This document shows positions 40,042 through 47,425 of a stretch of 64,000 nucleotides of DNA, one piece after another (position 1 is the first letter of the stretch; each line of letters begins with the position of its first letter). The notes under the pieces are model-generated. The model had not been told where the DNA came from. It worked only from the letters and a program-made list of their open reading frames with translations, and made no database searches. Origin of the DNA: Actinoplanes solisilvae (lineage in GTDB: Bacteria; Actinomycetota; Actinomycetes; Mycobacteriales; Micromonosporaceae). The translations under genes were made by a program, and so were the position numbers. The stretch is taken from the NCBI RefSeq assembly GCF_003999975.1, contig NZ_RJAC01000015.1, positions 62,001 to 126,000 of the forward strand. The letters are read 5' to 3'.

Positions 40042-40988
40042 CCGCGGGTTCCCGCATCCTCGCGATGGGGCACTACCAGCCCTCGCGTGTCGTCACCAAC
40101 GACGACCTCGCCGCGACGATCGAAACGAACGACGAATGGATCAAGAGCCGGGTCGGGATCGCCGAGCGGCGCGTCGCCGACGGTGAGTCGGTCGCCGACA
40201 TGGCCGTCTTCGCGGCCGAGAAGGCGCTGGCCTCCTCGGGCCTGACGGCCGCCGACATCGACATGGTCACGGTCGCGACCTGCTCCTCGATCGACCGCTG
40301 CCCCAACGTGGCGACCCGGGTCGCGGCCCGCCTCGGCATCAACGCCCCGGCGGCGTTCGACCTGAACACGGCGTGCTCCGGCTTCTCCTACGCGCTCGGC
40401 ACCGCCGACCACGCGATCCGGGCCGGCGCGACCCGCAACGCCCTGGTGATCGGGGCCGAGAAGCTCTCCGACCTCACCGACTGGACCGACCGTACGACCG
40501 CCGTGCTCTTCGGCGACGGCGCGGGTGCCGCGATCGTGACTGGCGTGCCCGACGGCGAGGAGGCCGGCATCGGCCCGGTGCTGTGGGGCTCGGCGCCCGA
40601 GAAGGGCGAGGCGCTGCGCATCGAGGGCTGGCAGCCCTACATCGTGCAGGACGGCCAGGCGGTGTTCCGCTGGGCGACCACCGCGCTCGCCCCGTTCGCG
40701 CTCGAGGCCTGCGAGAAGGCCGGCATCAAGCCGTCCGAGCTGGCCGCCTTCGTGCCGCACCAGGCCAACACCCGCATCATCGACGGCATCGTGAAGCGCC
40801 TGGGCCTGGGCCCCGACGTGATCGTCGCCAAGGACATCGTCCACTCCGGCAACACCTCGGCGGCCAGTGTGCCGCTGGCCCTGTCCAAGCTGATCGAGCG
40901 CCGCGAGGTGCCCTCGGGTGCCCCGGTCCTGCTCTTCGGCTTCGGCGGCGGCCTCACCTACGCCGGCCAGGTCGTTCGCTGCCCGTAA
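40038..40988 (+). CDS. fabH: Beta-ketoacyl-ACP synthase III
   Basis: FabH of 316 residues starts fatty acid synthesis by condensing an acyl-CoA primer with malonyl-ACP. The catalytic triad is visible: Cys113 in DLNTACSGFSYAL, His241 in VPHQANTRIID and Asn272 in HSGNTSAAS. In actinomycetes branched primers are usual; specificity cannot be read here. ATG 40038 overlaps the fabD stop, implying translational coupling. Confidence 0.96.
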   Translation: MTAGSRILAMGHYQPSRVVTNDDLAATIETNDEWIKSRVGIAERRVADGESVADMAVFAAEKALASSGLTAADIDMVTVATCSSIDRCPNVATRVAARLGINAPAAFDLNTACSGFSYALGTADHAIRAGATRNALVIGAEKLSDLTDWTDRTTAVLFGDGAGAAIVTGVPDGEEAGIGPVLWGSAPEKGEALRIEGWQPYIVQDGQAVFRWATTALAPFALEACEKAGIKPSELAAFVPHQANTRIIDGIVKRLGLGPDVIVAKDIVHSGNTSAASVPLALSKLIERREVPSGAPVLLFGFGGGLTYAGQVVRCP

Positions 40989-41038
40989 GCGTTCTTCCTG
41001 GCAGAGCATTTCTAAATCACTGAGAGGAAACACCAGCA

Positions 41039-41281
41039 ATGGCTACTCGCGATGAGATCACCTCCGGCCTCGCCGACATTCTCGAGGAGGTCGCCGGAGT
41101 GAACCCGGACGACGTCGCCGAGGGCAAGTCCTTCACCGACGACCTGGACGTCGACTCGCTGTCCATGGTCGAGGTCGTCGTGGCGGCCGAGGAGAAGTTC
41201 GGCGTCAAGATCCCGGACAACGAGGTCCAGAACCTCAAGACCGTCGGCGACGCCGTCTCCTACATCGAGGCGAACCACTGA
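41039..41281 (+). CDS. acpP: Acyl carrier protein
   Basis: ACP of 80 residues carrying growing acyl chains on a phosphopantetheine arm attached to Ser40 in the DLDVDSLSMVE motif. It is acidic and helical, as usual. GAGAGGAAA lies about 10 nt before ATG 41039. It sits between the fabH and fabF genes, 1 bp from the latter, so it is the ACP of the type II fatty acid synthase and not a polyketide carrier. Confidence 0.96.
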   Translation: MATRDEITSGLADILEEVAGVNPDDVAEGKSFTDDLDVDSLSMVEVVVAAEEKFGVKIPDNEVQNLKTVGDAVSYIEANH

Positions 41282-41282
41282 C

Positions 41283-42509
41283 ATGAGCAACGTCGACGTC
41301 GTCGTCACCGGGCTCGGCGCGACCACCCCGTTGGGCGGGGACGTCGCGTCCACCTGGGACGCTTTGCTCGCGGGCCGCTCCGGGGTGAGCCGACTCACCA
41401 CGGAGTGGGCCGAGCGGCTCACTGTCAAGATCGCGGCGCAGCTCAAGGTGGACCCGTCCGAGGTCATCGACCGGGTCCGCATGCGCCGCCTCGACCGCTC
41501 CGAGGCGATCGCCCTGATCGCCGCCAAGCAGGCCTGGGCCGACTCGGGCCTGGAGGACGCGGGGCTCGACAAGGAACGCCTGGCCGTCAGCTTCGGCAGC
41601 GGCATAGGGGGTGCGACCACCCTGCTCAACCAGGACGACATCCTGGAGGAGTCCGGGCAGCGCAAGGTCAGCCCGCACACGGTGCCGATGCTCATGCCCA
41701 ACGGCCCGGCCGCCTGGGTCGGCATCGACCTGCAGGCGCGGGCCGGCGTGCACGCCATGGCCAGCGCGTGCGCCACCGGCGCCGAGGCCATGTCGCTGGG
41801 CCTCGACATCATCCGCTCCGGCCGGGCCGACGTGGTCGTGGCCGGCGGCACCGAGGCGGTCATCCACCCGCTGCCGTTCGCCGGGTTCGCCAACATGCGG
41901 GCCATGTCGACGCGCAACGACGAGCCCGAGAAGGCCTCCCGCCCCTGGGACAAGGGCCGCGACGGGTTCGTCTTCGGCGAGGGCTCCGGCGCGATCGTGC
42001 TGGAGCGGGCCGACCACGCGAAGGCCCGCGGCGCGCGGATCTACGCGCGGCTGGCCGGCGCCGGCATCACCTCGGACGGTTTCGACATCGTCCAGCCCGA
42101 CCCGGAGTGCAAGGGCGGCATCCGCGCGATGACCAAGGCGATCCGCGACGCCGGCCTGACCGGCGCCGACATCGCCCACGTCAACGCGCACGCCACCTCG
42201 ACCCCGGCCGGCGACATGGGTGAGATCATCGGCATCAAGGCCGCGATCGGCACCCACCCGGTGATCACCTCGACCAAGTCGATGTCCGGTCACCTGCTGG
42301 GCGCGGCGGGGGCGCTCGAGTCGATCGCCACGATCCTGGCGATCCGCGACAACGTGGTTCCCCCCACGATCAACCTCGACGACCCCGACGACCGGCTCGA
42401 CCTCGACGTGGCGGCGCACAAGGCCCGCCCGCTCGAGATCAACGCGGCCATGAACAACTCGTTCGGGTTCGGCGGTCACAACGTGGCGCTGGTCTTCACC
42501 CGCGTCTGA
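41283..42509 (+). CDS. fabF: Beta-ketoacyl-ACP synthase II
   Basis: KAS II of 408 residues that elongates acyl-ACP. Catalytic Cys163 lies in MASACATGAEAM, with the two histidines in VNAHATSTPAGD and KSMSGHLLGAAG. N-terminal VVVTGLGATTPLGGD is the family start. Ends the fab operon, followed 11 bp later by a strong bidirectional hairpin. In mycobacteria the same position holds KasA. Confidence 0.95.
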   Translation: MSNVDVVVTGLGATTPLGGDVASTWDALLAGRSGVSRLTTEWAERLTVKIAAQLKVDPSEVIDRVRMRRLDRSEAIALIAAKQAWADSGLEDAGLDKERLAVSFGSGIGGATTLLNQDDILEESGQRKVSPHTVPMLMPNGPAAWVGIDLQARAGVHAMASACATGAEAMSLGLDIIRSGRADVVVAGGTEAVIHPLPFAGFANMRAMSTRNDEPEKASRPWDKGRDGFVFGEGSGAIVLERADHAKARGARIYARLAGAGITSDGFDIVQPDPECKGGIRAMTKAIRDAGLTGADIAHVNAHATSTPAGDMGEIIGIKAAIGTHPVITSTKSMSGHLLGAAGALESIATILAIRDNVVPPTINLDDPDDRLDLDVAAHKARPLEINAAMNNSFGFGGHNVALVFTRV

Positions 42510-42520
42510 GTTCGAACGAG

Positions 42521-42551
42521 GAAGGGCCCGGCCACCACGGCCGGGCCCTTC
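42521..42551. terminator. Bidirectional terminator between fabF and GH3 gene
   Basis: Thirteen-base-pair stem GAAGGGCCCGGCC (42521-42533) / GGCCGGGCCCTTC (42539-42551), 5-nt loop, in the 51-bp gap between convergent stops. T-rich ends (TTC and, on the other strand, GTTCG) are modest. Confidence 0.8.
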
Positions 42552-42560
42552 TTCGCGTGG

Positions 42561-44288
42561 TCAGCAGGCGGTGCGGGGCAGGCCGGTCACGGCCACCGGC
42601 GACCGGCCCGGGGCCTTGGCCTTGCCGGCCAGCACGGCGGCCAGGGCCGCGAGCGACAGCTTGCTCGACGAGTACGTGGCCACGAGCACCGGCGACTTGG
42701 CCGAGGCGAGCAGGTGCGGGGTGTCCATCATGACGGTCACGCGCGCCGCGGGATCGAGATCGACGGGCTTGTCCCCGTACCCGACGAGGTGGATCTTGGC
42801 GCCGCCGGCCGCCTGCACCGGGAAGCCCTGGGCCTGCAACGCCCGCACCAGGTTGACCCGGGCCACCTCACGGCCGCCCGACGCGGAGACCGTGACGGGC
42901 CCGCCGAGCAGCGCGCCCGCGCACGGCCCACGCAGGACGGTGATCGAGGCGGCGTCGAGGGCCGCGACCGCCTGCTCGTGCTTCGGGGAGGCGACCACCG
43001 ACAGGTCGGGCCGCGGCTTGGCGGCGGTGCGGAACTTCAGCGTGAGGATGCGGGTGACCGCTTCGACCAGCCGCTCCTTCTTGAGCGAGCCGCTCTTGAG
43101 CCCGGCCACGATGCCGTCGCGGGCGGCGCCGATGCTCGGCGGCATGAGCAGCATGTCGTTGCCCGCGTTGAGGGCCCGTACGGCGGCCTCCCCGGCCGGC
43201 CACTTCATCGCGGGCGGCATGTTCATCGCGTCGGTCACCGCGACGCCGGTGAACTTGAGCCGGCCCCGCAGCACATCCGTCATGATCTTCTTGGAGAACG
43301 TGGCCGGCACGCCCTTGTCCAGGGCCTGCAGGTCGAGGTGGCCGGACATCACCATGCCCGCCCCGGCGTCCACCCCGGACCGGAACGGCGGCAGGTCCTG
43401 CGTGGTCCAGGCGGCCTGGCTCTGCGCCACGACGGGCAATCCCTCGTGACTGTCGCCGCTGGTGTGGCCGTGGCCCGGGAAGTGCTTGAGGCCGGCCGCC
43501 ACCCCGGCGCTCTGCAGCCCGCGCACCGCCGCGGCGACCTGAGCGGAGTTCGCCTTGGGGTCGGAGCCGAACGACCGCGACCCGATGACCTTGTTGGCCG
43601 GCGGACCGAGCGTGTCGGCGACCGGGGCGAAGTCGACGGTGAAACCCATCGCGGCCAGTTCCTCCCCGGCCGCGCGCCACGCCCCCTCGGTCAGCTTCGG
43701 CTGCCCCGCGGCGCCCGCGCCCATCGCCGAGGGCAGCATGGTCACGCCCTCGGTGACCCGCGTGACCACCCCGTACTCCTGGTCGGTGCCGATCATCAGC
43801 GGGGCGCCGCCGGGCAGCTTGAGCGCGGCCTCCTGCAGGCCGTCGGTGAGCGCGCGCACCTGCTTCGGGTTCTCGACGTTGGTGGTCGGGTTGGTGGCGC
43901 CGGTCGGGTCCTTCGCGGTGAAGCCGACCAGGATCAGGCCGCCGAGGCGGTATTTGGTGATCATCTCGGCCGGCGTGTTCACCCCGGCGAGGCCCTGGTT
44001 GCCGGCGGCCGAGCCCTTGTCGACGATCGTCGCGGAACTGCCGTAGGCGTACGGCATGAGCACCTGACCGGCCAGGTCGGTGTCGCTCATCGCGGCGACG
44101 GCGGCGGCCGCGCGCGCCGCCGGATCACCCGTCGGGCTCGCGCTCACCGCCGAGGGCACGGTCGCCGGCGGCGGCGGGGCGGAAGTGGCCGTACCGGGCC
44201 CGGGCTCGTCCTCGGCGCCGCACGCCCCCGCGGCGAGCAGCAGGGGCACGACCAGAGCGACGTACGCAGTCCTCTTCACGCCCGCCAT
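42561..44288 (-). CDS. GH3-family beta-N-acetylhexosaminidase lipoprotein
   Basis: Protein of 575 residues. A lipoprotein-type signal (YVALVVPLLLAAGACG, lipidated Cys near residue 23) and a Pro/Thr/Ser linker precede a GH3 barrel of NagZ type: PLMIGTDQEYGVV, FAPVADTLGPPANKVIGSRSFG and KHFPGHGHTSGDSHEGLP, whose His/Asp segment is the acid/base loop of GH3 N-acetylglucosaminidases. A C-terminal GH3_C-like domain follows. It probably trims muropeptides or chitooligosaccharides outside the membrane, and could cooperate with the chitinase at 8.1 kb. Confidence 0.9.
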   Translation of the reverse strand: MAGVKRTAYVALVVPLLLAAGACGAEDEPGPGTATSAPPPPATVPSAVSASPTGDPAARAAAAVAAMSDTDLAGQVLMPYAYGSSATIVDKGSAAGNQGLAGVNTPAEMITKYRLGGLILVGFTAKDPTGATNPTTNVENPKQVRALTDGLQEAALKLPGGAPLMIGTDQEYGVVTRVTEGVTMLPSAMGAGAAGQPKLTEGAWRAAGEELAAMGFTVDFAPVADTLGPPANKVIGSRSFGSDPKANSAQVAAAVRGLQSAGVAAGLKHFPGHGHTSGDSHEGLPVVAQSQAAWTTQDLPPFRSGVDAGAGMVMSGHLDLQALDKGVPATFSKKIMTDVLRGRLKFTGVAVTDAMNMPPAMKWPAGEAAVRALNAGNDMLLMPPSIGAARDGIVAGLKSGSLKKERLVEAVTRILTLKFRTAAKPRPDLSVVASPKHEQAVAALDAASITVLRGPCAGALLGGPVTVSASGGREVARVNLVRALQAQGFPVQAAGGAKIHLVGYGDKPVDLDPAARVTVMMDTPHLLASAKSPVLVATYSSSKLSLAALAAVLAGKAKAPGRSPVAVTGLPRTAC

Positions 44289-44372
44289 CGAATCAGACGA
44301 CGGGTGCGAGCCACCGACCGGCGTGGGGACCGCTCCCCCGCCGCCCCAACGTGGATCATGGACGTGACCTGG

Positions 44373-44864
44373 TCAGCCCACCCGGGTCAGCAGCGTGACC
44401 GGGGCGCCGTCGCCGGCGTACCGGTATGGCTCCAGTTCGGCGTCCCAGGCCGTGCCGAGCGCCTTGTCGAGGGCATGCGAAAGAGCCTCCGGCGCTCGCG
44501 CGGAGGCCATGATCGCGCGCAGCCTGTCCTCGCCGATCTGGATGTCGCCCGACGCGCCCATGATCCCGTGAAAGAGGCCGCGCCCGGGGACGTGCATGAA
44601 ACGCTCGCCGTCGACACCCGGACTCGGTTCCTCGGTCACCTCGAAACGGATCATGGGCCACTGCCGGAGGGCAGCAGCCAGCTCGGCGCCGGTACCGGCC
44701 CGTCCGGTCCAACTGCACTCGGCACGCCGCACGCCGGGATCGACCGGCTGCGACGTCCAATGCAGGGTGACCGGCGCGGTCAGTACGCGCGCGATCGCCC
44801 ACTCGACGTGCTGGCACACGGCGAGTGGAGTCGAGTGGACGTATACGACGCCACACGTTGGCAC
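44373..44864 (-). CDS. DUF3145 family protein
   Basis: Protein of 163 residues of the actinobacterial DUF3145 family, function unknown. Diagnostic segments: GVVYVHSTPLAVCQHVEWA at the N-terminus, QWPMIRFEVTEEPSPG, and GRGLFHGIMGASGDIQIGEDRLR. Probably cytoplasmic. GTG start at 44864 has GGGAGG 5 nt upstream. It is divergent from the short gene at 45100 and reads toward the GH3 lipoprotein gene, from which it is separated by 84 bp. Confidence 0.88.
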   Translation of the reverse strand: MPTCGVVYVHSTPLAVCQHVEWAIARVLTAPVTLHWTSQPVDPGVRRAECSWTGRAGTGAELAAALRQWPMIRFEVTEEPSPGVDGERFMHVPGRGLFHGIMGASGDIQIGEDRLRAIMASARAPEALSHALDKALGTAWDAELEPYRYAGDGAPVTLLTRVG

Positions 44865-45099
44865 GGTGACCTCCCGGAGACCGAGGTGCGTCTTCCCCTA
44901 CGACCTCGACCACGGTTGATCGTGTCCCATGATGCCGGTTGGTACGGATGGTGCGCCAGAGAATCGGCAACATCGACATCGGATCGGCCGTAGTGGCACA
45001 CCCGGAACAACGCCTCAACCTGCTCGGACGGCACGGTCCCCGGAGCATCATGTAGAGTTGCCGAGGCCTTTTTTTCTGCTTTCTTCAAGGAGTGCCGCC

Positions 45100-45426
45100 G
45101 TGGCGAGCAACACCTCAAAGACCGCCCGCGCATCAGTCCGCGCCGGCCAGAGCACCGGTGGCGCCCTGAGCGTGCTCGGTGAGTACAAGTACCTCATCCC
45201 GCTCGCCAACGGCCGCTTCGCCTACGTGCGCAACCTGACCAACGGCAAGACGGCGCACCTCAAGACCGACTCCGACGCGTTCGTCGAGGAGATCCGCATC
45301 CTCGCCGCGGCCGGCCACGGCGCCAAGATCCGCGCCGAGCTGACCGCTCTCGACGAGGCGAGCCCGTCGGACGGCTGGGGCAGCACCGAGAAGCGCCTGG
45401 TCGACGCGGGCGTCTTCGAGGGCTGA
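45100..45426 (+). CDS. Conserved small hypothetical protein
   Basis: Protein of 108 residues, not recognised by family. The N-terminus is basic and Ser/Thr/Ala-rich (ASNTSKTARASVRAGQ). The core GEYKYLIPLANGRFAYVRNLTNGKTAHLKTDSD suggests two or three beta strands, followed by helix VEEIRILAAAGHGAKIRAEL. AAGGAG at 45087-45092 fixes the GTG start at 45100. A strong terminator follows, and a T-rich stretch (GCCTTTTTTTCTGC) lies just before. It is monocistronic, probably well expressed and cytoplasmic. Confidence 0.7.
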   Translation: MASNTSKTARASVRAGQSTGGALSVLGEYKYLIPLANGRFAYVRNLTNGKTAHLKTDSDAFVEEIRILAAAGHGAKIRAELTALDEASPSDGWGSTEKRLVDAGVFEG

Positions 45427-45446
45427 GTCCCTTCCCGCGAGCGCTG

Positions 45447-45485
45447 AAAGGCGCCTGCCGGCCGATGGCCGACAGGCGCCTTTTT
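45447..45485 (+). terminator. Rho-independent terminator
   Basis: Long hairpin AAAGGCGCCTGCCGGCC (45447-45463) / GGCCGACAGGCGCCTTT (45467-45483), one mismatch, loop GAT, followed by TT. It lies 21 nt after the small gene's stop. Confidence 0.85.
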
Positions 45486-45546
45486 GCATGGTCCGGCGAT
45501 CAGGCCACGGAGATTATCCGGGCATGATCGCGACGTATGGGAAGAA

Positions 45547-46167
45547 TCAGGGCAGAAGGTCGACGAGGCCGGTGTCGAGGTCATAGACGGCACCGACGAG
45601 ATTGACCCGGCCGCTGGCCACGGCGTCGGCCACCACGTCGACGGTGCTCAGGCGGCGCACGGTGCGGCCCACGTGGGCCCGCATCGCCTTCTCGGCGGCG
45701 TCGGTGTCCTCGACGCCGACGGCCCGCACGGCCGGGGCGATCTCGTCGACCAGGAAGCCGATGTCACCGGCCGGGACCTCACCGGCGCGCAGGGCGGCGA
45801 CGGTCGCGCTGACCGCGCCGCAGCGCTTGTGGCCCAGCACCATGATCAGCGGGACGCCCAGCTCGGCCACCGCGAAACCCACGGAGCCCAGCACGGCCCG
45901 GTCGACCACGTGAGCGCCCGAGCGCACCACGCAGATCGACCCGAAGGTCTGGTCGAAGATCGCCTCGAGCGGCACTCGCGAGTCGATGCAGCCCAGAACA
46001 ACCGCGTGCGGCTGCTGCCGGCCCGACGCCGCGGCCGCGGCCGAGACCTGGTGGCCGTGCTCGGGGCGGCCGCTCACGAACCGCTTGTTGCCGGCGACCA
46101 GCTCGGCCAGGGCTTCGTCGGCATTGGTGATCGGCACGGTGGGCCCCGCCGACGGGTCGGTCGTCAT
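45547..46167 (-). CDS. Beta-class carbonic anhydrase
   Basis: Protein of 206 residues that interconverts CO2 and bicarbonate. The zinc ligands and catalytic Asp/Arg dyad are present: LGCIDSRVPLEAIFDQTFG (Cys, Asp, Arg) and LGHKRCGAVSATVAAL (His, Cys). The N-terminus ITNADEALAELVAGNKRFVSG is family-typical. No signal peptide, so cytoplasmic. ATG 46167 gives full length. Divergent from an alpha/beta hydrolase gene across 175 bp. Confidence 0.93.
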   Translation of the reverse strand: MTTDPSAGPTVPITNADEALAELVAGNKRFVSGRPEHGHQVSAAAAASGRQQPHAVVLGCIDSRVPLEAIFDQTFGSICVVRSGAHVVDRAVLGSVGFAVAELGVPLIMVLGHKRCGAVSATVAALRAGEVPAGDIGFLVDEIAPAVRAVGVEDTDAAEKAMRAHVGRTVRRLSTVDVVADAVASGRVNLVGAVYDLDTGLVDLLP

Positions 46168-46342
46168 ACGAGTGATTCTCGCCCAAATCGGCCGCCCGAA
46201 CAGCGACTGCGAGCCAACTCACCTTCGGCCTGGGACTTTCGGCCCTATTCCCGTACCGGATTGGAAGTGGCAATTCGGCCGAGCGTGAGTGATCCTTGTT
46301 ACCGAGGGGTAAGCCGGGGTTGCGCGGATCTCGGAGGTGCCG

Positions 46343-47287
46343 ATGTCGGAGCTGGTTCTCCCCGACGGCGTGCGACTGAACGTCGAGGCCCACGGACCGA
46401 AGGACGCGCCGGTCACCGTGGTCCTGCTGCACGGCTGGTGCCAGGACCGCCGCACCTGGCAGCACCAGGTCGCCGCGCTGCGCCTGCTCGGCCCCCGCCG
46501 GCCCCGGGTGATCGTCTACGACACGCGCGGGCACGGCCGCTCCGGCGCCACCCGCCTCGGCTCGGCGACCCTCGCCCAGCTCGGCGACGACCTCGCCGAG
46601 GTGCTGCGCCGCTATGCCCCGACCGGCCCGATCGTGCTCGGCGGCCACTCGATGGGCGGCATGACGATCATGGAGTACGCCGCCACCCGCCCCGACGCCT
46701 TCGCCGAGCGCGTGTCCGGGCTGTTCCTCGTCTCGACCACCGCCGAGGGCCACGCCCACACCCGTTACGGCCTGCCGTCACGGCTCGCGGCGCTGCTGCG
46801 GGCCGGGGAGACCCTCGGCGCGGGTCTGCTGGCCCGCTCGGGGCCGTGGTGCCCGCACCGGGCGATGCTGCCGGCCCTGCGCCCGGCCGTGCGCTGGCTG
46901 CTGTTCGGCGACGAGTGCGACGACGACGCCCTCGAACTGGCCATGCGCTCGCTGGGCCGGGTGTCGCTGCGCTCGATCGGCGGCTTCCGCCCCTCGGTCG
47001 GCGCCCAGCAGCGGCTCGACACACTGACCGCCCTCGGCGACCTGCCGGCCGCTGTGCTGGTCGGCGGGCGCGACCGGCTCACCCCACCGGCCTGCTCCGA
47101 GTCGATCGCCGGCGCGCTGCCCTTCGCCGAGCTGAACGTCCTGGCCGGCGCCGGGCACATGCTGCCGCTGGAGCGCCCGCGCGAGGTCTCGGCCGCCCTC
47201 ACCGCGATCGTCGAGCGGGCCGCCCCGGCCCGGCTCCGCCCGGACCGGCCCGGACCGTCCGCCACGGAGCTTTCCGAGGCCGCCTGA
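46343..47287 (+). CDS. Alpha/beta hydrolase
   Basis: Protein of 314 residues with the alpha/beta hydrolase fold. VVLLHGWCQDRRTWQHQ supplies the oxyanion region, GGHSMGGMTIMEYAA holds the nucleophile Ser, AVLVGGRDRLTPP the acidic residue, and GAGHMLPLERP the catalytic His. The substrate is unknown (esterase, epoxide hydrolase and haloperoxidase-like members exist). ATG 46343 was chosen because GGAGG lies 5 nt upstream; GTG 46337 overlaps that site. It ends 138 bp before the helicase gene. Confidence 0.88.
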   Translation: MSELVLPDGVRLNVEAHGPKDAPVTVVLLHGWCQDRRTWQHQVAALRLLGPRRPRVIVYDTRGHGRSGATRLGSATLAQLGDDLAEVLRRYAPTGPIVLGGHSMGGMTIMEYAATRPDAFAERVSGLFLVSTTAEGHAHTRYGLPSRLAALLRAGETLGAGLLARSGPWCPHRAMLPALRPAVRWLLFGDECDDDALELAMRSLGRVSLRSIGGFRPSVGAQQRLDTLTALGDLPAAVLVGGRDRLTPPACSESIAGALPFAELNVLAGAGHMLPLERPREVSAALTAIVERAAPARLRPDRPGPSATELSEAA

Positions 47288-47374
47288 GGCCCCCGCGCGG
47301 GGACCGTACGGCGGTGGCCACGCCGATGTCCCGCCCGGGTGAGACGCGAGGGGCGTCGGCGGAGTAAGTTCGAG

Positions 47375-47393
47375 TGCTCCCTTTTGCGAGCAC
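47375..47393. promoter_or_regulatory. Inverted repeat before HelR-like gene
   Basis: GTGCTC (47374-47379) and GAGCAC (47388-47393), 8-bp centre CCTTTTGC, 33 bp before the GTG start. TAAGTT (47365-47370) just upstream could be the -10, so the repeat would overlap the transcript start. Confidence 0.4.
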
Positions 47394-47425
47394 GCTGCCC
47401 GAACGCGTGCACCGGGGGCCGGAAA

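Noticed and set aside
42714..44993. 759-codon frame antisense to the GH3 lipoprotein gene
   Set aside because: Shadow of a GC-rich gene with lipobox and catalytic motif on the other strand.
47288..47425. Rifamycin-associated element upstream of the HelR-like gene
   Set aside because: No 19-bp RAE-like inverted repeat was found; only a 6-bp arm dyad of different sequence.
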